Assembly (NCBI RefSeq): GCF_020991455.1
Contig: NZ_JAJMOX010000009.1
Span: forward strand, 124,001 to 188,000
Length of the DNA stretch: 64,000 nt
Reading direction: 5' to 3'
Source: Flavobacterium sp. JAS
Lineage (GTDB): Bacteria; Bacteroidota; Bacteroidia; Flavobacteriales; Flavobacteriaceae
How positions within the stretch are numbered: the stretch's first letter is position 1; every line of letters starts with the position of its first letter. The translations under genes were made by a program, and so were the position numbers. Below are positions 43,531-53,019 of this stretch, piece by piece. The notes beneath the pieces are model-generated. The model saw only the letters and a program-made list of their open reading frames with translations. It ran no database searches and was not told the origin of the DNA.

Positions 43531-44631
43531 ATGTTTAAAGACATTTATAGAAATAAGAAAGTATTAGTTACAGGCCATACAGGTTTTAAAGGAACATGGT
43601 TAACAACATGGTTGCTAAATTTAGGTGCAGAAGTTGCAGGTTATTCTATTAGCATTCCAACCACTCCGTCACATTTTGAAGAATTGAATCTTGAAGATAA
43701 AATTGAACACCATTTTGGAGATATTAGAGATTACGAAAAACTTCTGAAAGTTTGTCAAGATTTTAAACCTGAATTTGTTTTTCATCTTGCAGCTCAACCT
43801 TTAGTAAGAGATTCTTATGAAAATCCAAGAGAGACTTTCGATGTAAATATGATTGGAACTTTAAATGTTTTGGAAGTCATTCGAAAACTAGATGACATTA
43901 TAAAGGTAGGGGTAATAATTACAAGTGATAAGTGCTATGATAATGTTGAATGGGTTTATGGATATAGAGAAGACGATAGATTAGGAGGAGAAGATCCATA
44001 CAGTGGATCTAAAGGGGCTGCAGAAATTATAACTAAATCCTATATGCATTCCTTTTTTAAGGAAGGATTCCCTAATATTTGTACAACACGTGCAGGAAAC
44101 GTAATCGGGGGAGGTGATTGGGCTAAAGATAGAATCATTCCTGATATTGTGCGTTCCTGGTCAAAAAATACGCCGGTTGAGATTAGAAGTCCATATAGTA
44201 CGAGGCCATGGCAACATGTTTTAGAGCCTTTAAGTGGTTATTTAAGTGTGGGTGCTGAGCTTTATGAATCGAATTCAAAACATAGAAATAATGCATATAA
44301 TTTTGGTCCAGACTCAAAAGTTAATAAAAATGTTGGTGAATTGATAGATGAAATGAAAGGTCTTTGGCAAAATTCTCCAGGATGGATAAACAAGTACATT
44401 GATGATGGAAAAAAAGAAGCAAATTTATTAAAGTTGTCTTGTGATAAAGCAAATATTAATTTAGAGTGGTATCCAGTTATGGGATTTGAAGAGACAATAG
44501 ATTTTACGATGTCTTGGTATGCTAATTTTTATTTCGATAAAAAATCAGTATTTGATTTTACTAACGATCAAATTAATTTATACACATCCAAAGCAAAAGA
44601 GCGTAAAATCAAATGGGCATTAAATGAATAG
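43531..44631 (+). CDS. rfbG: CDP-glucose 4,6-dehydratase
   Basis: RfbG converts CDP-glucose to CDP-4-keto-6-deoxyglucose. The 366-residue SDR shows KKVLVTGHTGFKGTWLTTWL, FHLAAQPLVRDSYENPRETF, TSDKCYDN with the catalytic region, and DPYSGSKGAAE (YxxxK). I chose the ATG at 43531 because MFKDIYRNKKVLVTG aligns with the usual RfbG N-terminus. Other in-frame starts at 43522 and 43492 would overlap rfbF. Confidence 0.94.
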   Translation: MFKDIYRNKKVLVTGHTGFKGTWLTTWLLNLGAEVAGYSISIPTTPSHFEELNLEDKIEHHFGDIRDYEKLLKVCQDFKPEFVFHLAAQPLVRDSYENPRETFDVNMIGTLNVLEVIRKLDDIIKVGVIITSDKCYDNVEWVYGYREDDRLGGEDPYSGSKGAAEIITKSYMHSFFKEGFPNICTTRAGNVIGGGDWAKDRIIPDIVRSWSKNTPVEIRSPYSTRPWQHVLEPLSGYLSVGAELYESNSKHRNNAYNFGPDSKVNKNVGELIDEMKGLWQNSPGWINKYIDDGKKEANLLKLSCDKANINLEWYPVMGFEETIDFTMSWYANFYFDKKSVFDFTNDQINLYTSKAKERKIKWALNE

Positions 44632-45082
44632 TCTTGTTACAAAAATTCATGATTTGCAAATAGCACCTTTAAAGCAAATTAGAGATGAAAGAGGTGCTGT
44701 TTATCATTATTTGAAGTCAACTGATAGTAGCTTTAAAGGATTTGGAGAAGCTTACTATTCCAAAATAAATCCACAGGTAATTAAAGGTTGGAAATTACAC
44801 CACAGATTGCATCAGAATTTTTGTGTTCCTTTTGGAGATGTGAAAATTGTTATTTTTGATGATAGAGTTGATTCTCCTTCTAGAGGACAGTTTGATGAAA
44901 TAGTTTTAAATGATACTGATAATTATTATTTATTAAGCATGCCACCGGGATTGTGGTACAGTTTTAAATGTATATCTGAAAATTTTGCTTTATTAGCTAA
45001 TATAATAAATGAAGGGCATGACCCATTAGAATCAATTACTCTTCCTTTAGAAAATAGTATTATATCTTATGATTGGAAATAA
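44624..45082 (+). CDS. Cupin sugar epimerase-like protein (RmlC-related)
   Basis: The 152-residue protein has an RmlC-like cupin layout: LKQIRDERGAVYHYLKST, GEAYYSKINPQVIKGWKLHH, PFGDVKIVIFDD, and PPGLWYSFKCISENFALLAN. The catalytic-type His is in KLHHRLHQNF. It overlaps rfbG by 8 bp. It may epimerise C3 and/or C5 of the CDP-4-keto-6-deoxy sugar or act on another 4-keto sugar in this cluster; the substrate is not evident. Confidence 0.7.
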   Translation: MNSLVTKIHDLQIAPLKQIRDERGAVYHYLKSTDSSFKGFGEAYYSKINPQVIKGWKLHHRLHQNFCVPFGDVKIVIFDDRVDSPSRGQFDEIVLNDTDNYYLLSMPPGLWYSFKCISENFALLANIINEGHDPLESITLPLENSIISYDWK

Positions 45083-45959
45083 AATAAATTTACCCTTAGT
45101 ATCCATTATAATGAATTGTTACAATGGAGAGGAGTATTTAAGAGAAGCTATCGATTCAGTTTTGTCTCAAAGTTATGAAAATTGGGAATTGATCTTTTGG
45201 GATAATAAATCGATTGATGAGACTTCAACTATTGTAAAATCTTATGGCGACAAGAGAATATGTTATCATTTAGCAGAAATTAATAAGCCGCTTAGTGCCG
45301 CGAGAAACCTTGCTATTCAAAAAGCAAAAGGAGAATATATTGCATTTTTGGATAGTGATGATGTTTGGTTGCCTGAAAAACTGGAAAAGCAATTGGATGG
45401 CTTGATTGAACAAAAAGATGCGGGCATATCCTTCTGCGGTTTTAAAACCCTTTTAACTTCTGATACAGAAAGTGCGGTTAGACAAGCTGATTTTTATTCA
45501 AAGTTCCTGTATAAATCTCATAATTCACGATCAATTTATAATAACTTATTAAAAGGTAATTATATAATTTTTTCGACCGTTATTATAAAACGAGATGTTT
45601 TAGATCTAACAGGAGGATTTAGTGAATTCTTAGAGCAAAATGAAGACTTTGAGATATTGTTAAAATCGTCTCTATATACAAATGCAATTTGTATTAAAGA
45701 TGTTTTGGTTAAGTATAGAATACATGCTTCAAATAATTCCTATTTAAATGCTAGGAAAAATTTTACAGAAAGCAAATATATATTTGCAAATTTGCCAAAA
45801 TCTTTTTTGACATCAATGGCATTAGATAGAAATCGAACCAGAGAAATAATATATTATATTTTCTTTGAGAAAGAAATAAAACAATTATTCAATTTGTTCA
45901 ATCCTGTTTATTGGCCACATATTGGGTATTTGTTTTTTAAAAAAATATACAGTAAGTAA
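45069..45959 (+). CDS. Family 2 glycosyltransferase
   Basis: The 296-residue GT-A protein has LVSIIMNCYNGEEYLREAID at the N-terminus, WDNKSIDETS, and the DxD-type AFLDSDDVWLPEKL near residue 96. These are hallmarks of GT2 enzymes such as SpsA and WbbL-type transferases. It overlaps the cupin gene by 14 bp and the polymerase gene by 1 bp. It probably transfers one of the cluster's sugars to the lipid-linked repeat unit. Confidence 0.85.
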   Translation: MIGNKINLPLVSIIMNCYNGEEYLREAIDSVLSQSYENWELIFWDNKSIDETSTIVKSYGDKRICYHLAEINKPLSAARNLAIQKAKGEYIAFLDSDDVWLPEKLEKQLDGLIEQKDAGISFCGFKTLLTSDTESAVRQADFYSKFLYKSHNSRSIYNNLLKGNYIIFSTVIIKRDVLDLTGGFSEFLEQNEDFEILLKSSLYTNAICIKDVLVKYRIHASNNSYLNARKNFTESKYIFANLPKSFLTSMALDRNRTREIIYYIFFEKEIKQLFNLFNPVYWPHIGYLFFKKIYSK

Positions 45960-47218
45960 TGACTATAAATAGAAGCATAGGAAATAAAATTATTTGCGTT
46001 TTCTTTTTTCTGATGTTAATACTTCCTGCTTCTTTTCAAGCTCCAAGGGGGATATTGTTATTAATTATATTAGTTCTTATTTTGGTCAATAATAGTTTTT
46101 CTTCATTTAGATATGACAAATTATTATTAAATATTGGTCTGGTAAATATTTTTTTTTCTTTTGTATTTATTTTAAATGGAATAGTTAGAGCTGCTCCGGG
46201 TGCTATATCAGTAACTACTGTTTATATTGTTTGGCCCATTCTTTATTTATATTTTATTGGCTTGTCTAATAAAAAGGAGGATATTATTCCTTTACTAAAA
46301 GTAATTATTTTTGGAGGACTTGCTTCCGCAGCTTTGATTGTTATTTTTATATTTAATAATTTTTTTGGATTTCCAATAGATATAAGTTACCTCGTAAAAT
46401 CTCAGGATTTTGGAGTTTTTTGGGAGGGAGGTGCAACAGAATTAAATTCAATGAACCTTGCAACAGTATTTTATACATTTATATTTGTTTTGACTTTAAT
46501 TTTTATACCTGAAAAATTTAATGATTTAAGAATAAGTAAAAATTTAATTAGATTCACTTTAATTGTTTCCTTATTTCTAATATTTATTTCTGCTCGAAGA
46601 GCATTTTGGCTTGTTTGTGGTATAAGCCCTGTTCTTATTATGTTATTATTAAAAATCATAGGAATTGATTTAGGCTTAAAAAGATTTATAATTCCTGTTT
46701 CATTATTCTTTGTGGTAGCTTTGACAACCATAACATATATGGCAATTGATAACGATAATCTTATTACTGAACTTAATTCTTCTTTTGAATTTGATAATCC
46801 TGAAGCAGAATCCAACTATTTGAGAAAAGAACAGTTTGATGCCTTAATACATGGTTGGGAAGATAATTGGTTAATAGGAGCTGGTTTAGGTGCTAGTGCA
46901 AAGGGAAGTGTTAGAGATGAAAATGCAACTTGGGCTTATGAGTTATCATATATTGCACTATTATTTCATACAGGAATACTTGGTATTATTGTTTATGGGA
47001 CTTCGGTGATTTGGATAATGTATAAGTCTATTATGATCTGCAGAAAAAACAAATATTATATTTCTTATTTACTACCTCAAATTACTGCTTTGATCTGTTT
47101 TTTATTAGTTAATGCATCCAATCCTTATTTAAGTAAATTCGATTATCTCTGGACTATATTTTTACCTTTAGCTACATTAAACGCTATTAAACTTGAATCC
47201 AAAGATAAAATTGATTAA
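45959..47218 (+). CDS. wzy: O-antigen/polysaccharide polymerase (Wzy-like)
   Basis: The 419-residue membrane protein has roughly ten to twelve hydrophobic spans and one large polar loop (about residues 264-330, including ESNYLRKEQFDALIHGWEDN and LIGAGLGASAKG). The R-x-x-x-W-x-G/E-x4 pattern in that loop and the overall layout are typical of Wzy/O-antigen ligase-family proteins. Wzy versus WaaL-type ligase cannot be told apart from sequence alone. The location beside Wzx and glycosyltransferases favours polymerase. Confidence 0.78.
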   Translation: MTINRSIGNKIICVFFFLMLILPASFQAPRGILLLIILVLILVNNSFSSFRYDKLLLNIGLVNIFFSFVFILNGIVRAAPGAISVTTVYIVWPILYLYFIGLSNKKEDIIPLLKVIIFGGLASAALIVIFIFNNFFGFPIDISYLVKSQDFGVFWEGGATELNSMNLATVFYTFIFVLTLIFIPEKFNDLRISKNLIRFTLIVSLFLIFISARRAFWLVCGISPVLIMLLLKIIGIDLGLKRFIIPVSLFFVVALTTITYMAIDNDNLITELNSSFEFDNPEAESNYLRKEQFDALIHGWEDNWLIGAGLGASAKGSVRDENATWAYELSYIALLFHTGILGIIVYGTSVIWIMYKSIMICRKNKYYISYLLPQITALICFLLVNASNPYLSKFDYLWTIFLPLATLNAIKLESKDKID

Positions 47219-47308
47219 ACTTTTCATGTTTTTTCTCAATTAAATAATTTATTAAGATTTATAGTTTGAAACTATATTTAATCTCCCTTTCTTCTTCATT
47301 TTTGATTT

Positions 47309-48355
47309 ATGAAAATACTATTTTTATCTAAATATAATCGCGATGGTGCGTCTTCAAGATATAGATTCTACAACTATAAACCTTTTTTTCAGGAAAATGA
47401 TATTGAATTTGATATAAAACCTTTGTTAGATAACAACTACGTGTTAAATCTATATGCAGGAAAAAAAACTAGAGTTCTTGCACAAAAGTTAAAATCTATC
47501 TGTCAGCGTTTTTATTTTATATTGATTAAATCTGGTAATTATGACCTGATAGTGATAGAGAAAGAACTTTTTCCAAATATTCCTTATTTTGTTGAGAAAC
47601 TATTATTAAAAGGGAAAAATTACGCCTTAGATTTTGATGATTATATAGCAACAGGTTATAAAATAAATAAATTAAAACGATTGTTTCTAGAAACAAAAAT
47701 AGACAAATTAGCTCAAAATGCAAGTTTTGTTACTGTTGGTAATCATTGGTATTTTGAAGAAATTAAAAGTAATAATTTGATTTATCTGCCAACTGTAATT
47801 GATTTAAAAAATTACTCAAAAGCGAAAGAACAGTACGAAACGGATGTAGTAACAATAGTTTGGATAGGTTCACTTTATACAGGAAAATATTTAAAAATTG
47901 TAATTCCAGTTTTGCAAAAACTAGCTAAAAAATATGTTATAAGGTTAAAAGTTATTGGAGTCGATATAGCTATTGATGAAGTTAATTTAGAACTTATTAA
48001 ATGGACCGAAGACACAGAAGTTGAGGAATTACTTTCTTCTGATATTGGTATTATGCCGCTTGAAAATACGATATGGGAAAAAGGTAAGTGTGGCTTTAAA
48101 TTGATTCAATATATGGCATGTGGTTTACCCGTAGTTGCAACATCTGTACCTGCAAATATGGAAATAGTGGATAATAATGTCAATGGTTTTTTAGTTGAGA
48201 GTGAAGAAGAGTGGTATGTTGCCCTAGAGAATCTAATTATAAATAAAAGTAATCGTGAAAAATTCGGTAAATCTGGTAGATCAAAGATCGAATCAAGTTA
48301 TTCTTATCAGGTATGGGGTGAAAAATATTGTGAATTTCTTAAGGATGGACAGTGA
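47309..48355 (+). CDS. GT4-like glycosyltransferase
   Basis: The 348-residue GT-B protein starts MKILFLSKYNRDGASSRYRF. It has VTIVWIGSLYTGKYLKIVIP in the donor domain and a conserved end: GIMPLENTIWEKGKCGFKLI, then QYMACGLPVVATSVPANMEI. The acidic donor-site residue common to GT4 enzymes is less clear, so the retaining GT4 assignment is by overall pattern. It is preceded by a 90-bp AT-rich gap with no clear promoter. Confidence 0.8.
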   Translation: MKILFLSKYNRDGASSRYRFYNYKPFFQENDIEFDIKPLLDNNYVLNLYAGKKTRVLAQKLKSICQRFYFILIKSGNYDLIVIEKELFPNIPYFVEKLLLKGKNYALDFDDYIATGYKINKLKRLFLETKIDKLAQNASFVTVGNHWYFEEIKSNNLIYLPTVIDLKNYSKAKEQYETDVVTIVWIGSLYTGKYLKIVIPVLQKLAKKYVIRLKVIGVDIAIDEVNLELIKWTEDTEVEELLSSDIGIMPLENTIWEKGKCGFKLIQYMACGLPVVATSVPANMEIVDNNVNGFLVESEEEWYVALENLIINKSNREKFGKSGRSKIESSYSYQVWGEKYCEFLKDGQ

Positions 48356-48429
48356 TTTAATAATAAATAGTTAATAAAATTTTAAAGCAAAATTTATACT
48401 TTAGATATAAAAGGTAGTAACAATAATTT

Positions 48430-49581
48430 ATGAATAATAATAAAAAGATTCTTCACATTATAACTGTTTCTTTTGTGATAAATCATTTTTTTGGTAAACA
48501 GTTTGTTTATTTAAAACAGAAGACAGATAACGAATATCATCTCGGATGTTCACCTTCAGAAGACTTTATAAAACATTCTACGGAATTAGAATATATTCCT
48601 TTTGAAGTAGAAATTACCAGAGACATTAGTCCGCTAAAAGACTTAAGAGCTATAATTAAAATTTATCAATATATAAAAATAAATAAGATTGATAAAGTAG
48701 TAGGACATACGCCGAAAGGAGGAATGGTTGCAATGATTGCGGCATTTTTGGCAAATGTTTCTGAAAGAGTTTACTTCAGACACGGTATTATCTATGAAAC
48801 TAGTACAGGTCTTAAAAAAAAATTATTAAAAAACATTGACAGACTAACAGGTTTTTTTGCTACAAAAGTAGTTTGTGTGAGTAATTCAGTTAAACAAATT
48901 AGCGAGAATGATAAATTAAACAATCCTCATAAAAACTTGATTTTAGGATTTGGAACTTGTAACGGAATCGATACCGAGAATAGATTTAATCCAGATAATA
49001 AAAGTTTGGAAATTATTACCTCTTTAAGGGAAAATTATAAAATTAATTCTAAGGATAGAATTGTAGGTTATGTTGGTAGATTAGTAAAAGATAAAGGGAT
49101 TGATGATTTAATAAATGCTTGGGATTTATTGAAAGAAAATTTTTCAAATGCTAAATTATTATTGGTCGGTCCTATTGAAGAAAAAGATTCTATTTCAGAA
49201 TATTCCAAGCATCAAATAATGTCAGATCCGACAATTATTTATGAAGATTTTGTTACAGATGCTTCTCCTTATTTCTCATTAATGGATATTTTTGTATTGC
49301 CAACTTACAGAGAAGGATTTCCAACTGTATCATTAGAGGCTTCTGCTATGAATTTACCAGTTATTATTACAAAAGCAACTGGATGTGAAGAGGCTATTGT
49401 AGAAAATCAAACAGGCCTTTTTATTTCAAATAATCCAAATGATATTGCAGATAAAATTTTATTTTATTTAAAAAATGAAAATATAGCAAAAATGCATGGA
49501 AAGCAAGGAAGATCATTTGTTAGGGAGAATTTTGAACAAACTAAAATTTGGGATTTGATTATAAAAAAAATAGATATTTGA
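48430..49581 (+). CDS. GT4-like glycosyltransferase (CapM/PglA-type)
   Basis: The 383-residue protein opens KKILHIITVSFVINHFFGKQ and contains GHTPKGGMVAMIAAFLA and RVYFRHGIIYETSTG. The donor domain includes RIVGYVGRLVKDKGIDDLIN, LLLVGPIEEKD and REGFPTVSLEASAMNLPVII with the family EX7E-type motif. It resembles transferases that add the second sugar after the WecA-type initiator. It overlaps the next gene by 1 bp (TGATG) and is two genes before that initiator. Confidence 0.85.
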   Translation: MNNNKKILHIITVSFVINHFFGKQFVYLKQKTDNEYHLGCSPSEDFIKHSTELEYIPFEVEITRDISPLKDLRAIIKIYQYIKINKIDKVVGHTPKGGMVAMIAAFLANVSERVYFRHGIIYETSTGLKKKLLKNIDRLTGFFATKVVCVSNSVKQISENDKLNNPHKNLILGFGTCNGIDTENRFNPDNKSLEIITSLRENYKINSKDRIVGYVGRLVKDKGIDDLINAWDLLKENFSNAKLLLVGPIEEKDSISEYSKHQIMSDPTIIYEDFVTDASPYFSLMDIFVLPTYREGFPTVSLEASAMNLPVIITKATGCEEAIVENQTGLFISNNPNDIADKILFYLKNENIAKMHGKQGRSFVRENFEQTKIWDLIIKKIDI

Positions 49582-50480
49582 TGAAGATTATTATAACCGG
49601 AGCTTCAGGATTTGTAGGACAGAATCTTATGAATTACTTACAGGACACGAATAAAATAGAGCTTCTGAGTATTCGATACCAATTTAGTAATGAATTGGTG
49701 ATAAAAGGAGATGCTATTATTCATCTTGCTGGTAAAGCACATGATTTAAAAAAAGTATCTAGTGAGAAAGAATATTTTGAAGCTAATTTTGAATTGACAA
49801 AAAAACTATTTAATGCCTTTTTGAAAAGTGAATCTAAAGATTTTATATATTTTAGTAGTGTAAAAGCGATTGCTGACAAAGTTTCAGGGATTTTATATGA
49901 AAATGACAAGGCCAACCCTAAAACAATATATGGTCAATCAAAATTTAAAGCAGAAGAATATATTCTATCACAAGAAATTCCGGAAGAAAAAAGAGTTATT
50001 ATCATTAGACCATGTATGATTCATGGGCCAGGAAACAAAGGAAATTTAAATCTTCTTTACAGTGTTATAAAAAAAGGAATTCCTTATCCTTTAGCAGCTT
50101 TTGAGAATGAAAGATCTTTTCTAGGAATCGACAATTTAAATTTTTTAGTTAAAGCAATTTTAGAAGACCGTACTATACCTTCAGGAGTATATAATTTTGC
50201 AGATGATGAATTTTTGTCAACAAACGAATTAGTAAATATTATTTCAGCAGTTTTAAAAGTAAAAAATAAAAAAATTGCAATTCCAAAAAATATAATTCAT
50301 AGCATGGCCAGAATTGGTGATTTAATAAGATTACCTCTAAATTCAGAAACTATTCAAAAATTAACTGAAAATTATAGAGTTTCAAATCATAAGGTAAAAG
50401 AAGTAATAGGAATTAAAAAACTTCCTTATACTACAAAACAAGGACTGGAGAAAACAATAAAAAGTTTTATAGATAAATAA
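49581..50480 (+). CDS. NAD-dependent sugar epimerase/reductase (WbpV/WreQ-like SDR)
   Basis: The 299-residue extended SDR has KIIITGASGFVGQNLMNYLQ, IHLAGKAHDLKKVSSEKEYF, the catalytic YFSSVKAIAD and YGQSKFKAEEYIL, and RPCMIHGPGNKGNLNLLY. I use the ATG at 49581, which overlaps the previous stop by 1 bp; a start at 49548 would overlap by 34 bp. In other bacteria such proteins next to a WecA-like transferase reduce UDP-4-keto-6-deoxy-GlcNAc to UDP-QuiNAc. The WbpM-like dehydratase at 55467 would supply that substrate. Confidence 0.8.
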   Translation: MKIIITGASGFVGQNLMNYLQDTNKIELLSIRYQFSNELVIKGDAIIHLAGKAHDLKKVSSEKEYFEANFELTKKLFNAFLKSESKDFIYFSSVKAIADKVSGILYENDKANPKTIYGQSKFKAEEYILSQEIPEEKRVIIIRPCMIHGPGNKGNLNLLYSVIKKGIPYPLAAFENERSFLGIDNLNFLVKAILEDRTIPSGVYNFADDEFLSTNELVNIISAVLKVKNKKIAIPKNIIHSMARIGDLIRLPLNSETIQKLTENYRVSNHKVKEVIGIKKLPYTTKQGLEKTIKSFIDK

Positions 50481-51445
50481 TGGAATATACAATTCTAGGA
50501 ATTTTTTTAATTTTTTTAATGCTACTTTATTTTAAAGTTGCGGAGCATTATAATATTATTGACAAACCCAATCAAAGAAGTTCGCATACAGCAATAACAC
50601 TAAGAGGCGGAGGAATAATTTTTTGGTTTTCGGCCTTACTTTATTTTGTGCAAAATATTCAAAATAATTATTTTTTCTTTGCGGGAATTACGCTAGTGAG
50701 CTTAGTGAGTTTTTGGGATGACATTCAAAGTTTGTCAAATAAAATCAGAATTTCAATTCATTTTTTATCGATTACTTTAATTTTTTATGATTTAGGATTA
50801 TTTGGTTTAGTTCCGATTTGGGGAGTTTTAATAGCTTACGTTTTTGCTATCGGATTAATTAATGCTTACAATTTCATGGATGGTATAAATGGTATTACCG
50901 GCCTATATACTTTAGTAGTAATGGGATCTCTTTTGTATGTCAATGTCAATATTCAATGGTTTACTGACGGTTCTTTTATTAAATACGGAATGATTGCGAG
51001 TTTGGTCTTTTTATTTTTTAATTACAGAAAAAAAGCTAAATGTTTTGCAGGTGATGTTGGTAGTATTGCAATTGCCTTTTGGATTATTTATTTAGTTTTG
51101 AAACTTATTTTGTCAACTAATTCTTTAATTTGGTTACTGTTTTTAGCCGTATATGGTGTCGATGCGGTTTGTACAATTATGCACAGATTGTATTTAAAGC
51201 AAAATATTTTTGAAGCACATCGTTTGCATTTATATCAGGTTTTAAGTAACGAATATAAAATACAGCATAGATTGGTATCCCTTTATTATGCCTTATTTCA
51301 AATCGCAATTTCAGCTTTAGTTATCTTTTTATATCAGAAAGTTGGTGATATATTGTTGTTTGTAATTGTTGTAGCACCTTTGCTTTTGGTTTATACATTA
51401 AAATTTTATTTGTTGAATAAATACAGATTAAAGTTAAATACATGA
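50480..51445 (+). CDS. Undecaprenyl-phosphate sugar-1-phosphate transferase (WecA/WbpL-like)
   Basis: This polytopic membrane enzyme (321 residues, about ten spans) of the MraY/WecA family starts repeat-unit synthesis on undecaprenyl phosphate. Family motifs are FWDDIQSLSNKIRI (Mg2+-binding Asp pair), NAYNFMDGINGITGLYTL near residue 130, CFAGDVGSIAIAFW, and the HRL-type HRLYLKQNIFEAHRLHLYQ. Pairing with the SDR just upstream (1-bp overlap) suggests the first sugar is QuiNAc or FucNAc. Confidence 0.92.
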   Translation: MEYTILGIFLIFLMLLYFKVAEHYNIIDKPNQRSSHTAITLRGGGIIFWFSALLYFVQNIQNNYFFFAGITLVSLVSFWDDIQSLSNKIRISIHFLSITLIFYDLGLFGLVPIWGVLIAYVFAIGLINAYNFMDGINGITGLYTLVVMGSLLYVNVNIQWFTDGSFIKYGMIASLVFLFFNYRKKAKCFAGDVGSIAIAFWIIYLVLKLILSTNSLIWLLFLAVYGVDAVCTIMHRLYLKQNIFEAHRLHLYQVLSNEYKIQHRLVSLYYALFQIAISALVIFLYQKVGDILLFVIVVAPLLLVYTLKFYLLNKYRLKLNT

Positions 51446-51867
51446 TTCCAACAATAATTCAAGGTGGCAATTTCTCAGATCATCGCGGTACTATTTCATA
51501 TGTAAATGATTTTAGTTTTCAAGATATCGAAAGGTTTTATATTATTAGTAATTCTGATAATAACCCAATTAGGGCATGGCAGGGACATAAATTGGACGCT
51601 AAGAATTTTTATTGCCTTAGCGGATCTTTTAAAATTCATTTTGTAAAGGTTGATAATTGGGAAGTACCCTCAAAAAATATTGCTATTGAAACAGTGTTCG
51701 TGTCTGAATCTGATAGTAAAGTAGTTCATATCCCTGCAGGTTATGCAAATGCTATAGAATCGTTAGAAAGTAATTCAAAATTGATTTCGTTTTCTACCTT
51801 ACCTTTATCAAATGTAAGTTATGATGACGTTCGCTATCCTTCAGATTATTGGAATATAAATGGATAA
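51442..51867 (+). CDS. WxcM/RmlC-like cupin sugar isomerase or epimerase
   Basis: The 141-residue cupin reads IIQGGNFSDHRGTISYVNDF, RAWQGHKLDAKNFYCLSGSF and VHIPAGYANAIESLESNSKL, typical of sugar-modifying cupins of the FdtA/WxcM and RmlC type. It overlaps the WecA-like gene by 4 bp and the next aminotransferase gene by 8 bp, so it is tightly coupled with both. It could isomerise or epimerise the keto sugar that the aminotransferase then aminates. Confidence 0.68.
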   Translation: MIPTIIQGGNFSDHRGTISYVNDFSFQDIERFYIISNSDNNPIRAWQGHKLDAKNFYCLSGSFKIHFVKVDNWEVPSKNIAIETVFVSESDSKVVHIPAGYANAIESLESNSKLISFSTLPLSNVSYDDVRYPSDYWNING

Positions 51868-52999
51868 AAGAATTTATTTATCATTATCTCGACAAAGTGG
51901 ATTTGAACAAGAATATGTTCAGAAAGCATTAGAGACAAATTGGATAACCTCTGGCGGGCCAAATGTTGATGAATTTGAAAATGAAATCGAAAATTATTAT
52001 AATGAAAAAGCATTTGTTACAGCATTAAATTCTGGAACATCGGCCATTCATTTAGCATTAATTTTACTAGGTGTTAAATATGGTGACGAAGTTATTTGTC
52101 AAACTATGACATTTTCAGCTTCGGCCAATCCAATTTTATATCAAGGAGCAAAACCTGTTTTTGTTGATAGTGAGCCTGGCACGTGGAATATTTGTCCTAA
52201 ATGTCTTGAAACAGCAATAAAAGATAGGATTAAAAAAGGGAAAAAACCTAGGGCGATTATAGCTGTTCATTTATATGGTAATCCATATATGGTTGATGAG
52301 ATTCATGCAATTGCAGACCGATACGATATTCCAATCATTGAAGATGCTGCTGAGGCTTTTGGAAGTTATTATAAAGGAAAAAAATGCGGAAATTTTGGCG
52401 ATTTTGGTATATTGTCTTTTAATGGAAATAAAATAATTACAACTTCAAGTGGAGGAGCATTAATAACAAACTCACTCGAATTAAAAGAAAGAGCAATTTT
52501 TTATGCTACTCAGTCAAAAGATAAAGCCGTACATTATCAGCATAGTGAAGTGGGTTATAATTATAGGATGAGTAATATTTGTGCAGGAATTGGACTCGGA
52601 CAAATAAAGATGTTAGACCATAATCTTATAGCACGAAGAAATATACATTCTTTTTATAAAGAAAAATTCCAGAATATTAATGGAACAAGTATTTTGGAAG
52701 TATTAAATGAGGATTATTTTTCGAATTATTGGTTAACTACTATTTTGATCGAACAAAATGTAGATAAAAATATAAGTGCGGAAGATTTAAGGCTGGCTTT
52801 TGAAGAAGCAAATATAGAATGTCGTCCACTTTGGAAACCGATGCATTTACAACCAATTTTTTTAAAGTATCCTTACTACGGTAATAAAGTTGCCGAAGAA
52901 TTATTTAAAAAAGGATTGTGTTTACCGTCAGGATCAAATCTTAGTGAAGAAGATAAAAACAGAATAGAAGAAGTAATTAATAACTTTTTCAATAAATAA
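51860..52999 (+). CDS. DegT/DnrJ/EryC1 sugar aminotransferase
   Basis: The 379-residue PLP enzyme begins RIYLSLSRQSGFEQEYVQKA and has ALNSGTSAIHLALILLGVKY, IIEDAAEAFGSYYKGKKCGN, and the Schiff-base Lys191 in LSFNGNKIITTSSGGAL. It resembles PglE/EpsN-type enzymes that aminate UDP-4-keto-6-deoxy-GlcNAc. The WbpM-like dehydratase in this cluster could provide that substrate. It is followed 20 bp later by rfbC. Confidence 0.86.
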   Translation: MDKRIYLSLSRQSGFEQEYVQKALETNWITSGGPNVDEFENEIENYYNEKAFVTALNSGTSAIHLALILLGVKYGDEVICQTMTFSASANPILYQGAKPVFVDSEPGTWNICPKCLETAIKDRIKKGKKPRAIIAVHLYGNPYMVDEIHAIADRYDIPIIEDAAEAFGSYYKGKKCGNFGDFGILSFNGNKIITTSSGGALITNSLELKERAIFYATQSKDKAVHYQHSEVGYNYRMSNICAGIGLGQIKMLDHNLIARRNIHSFYKEKFQNINGTSILEVLNEDYFSNYWLTTILIEQNVDKNISAEDLRLAFEEANIECRPLWKPMHLQPIFLKYPYYGNKVAEELFKKGLCLPSGSNLSEEDKNRIEEVINNFFNK

Positions 53000-53019
53000 A
53001 AATACGTAGTATATTTAAT

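Noticed and set aside
46471..46815. 114-codon minus-strand open frame inside wzy
   Set aside because: The coding strand is AT-rich and hydrophobic, which commonly leaves the antisense open. No family features.
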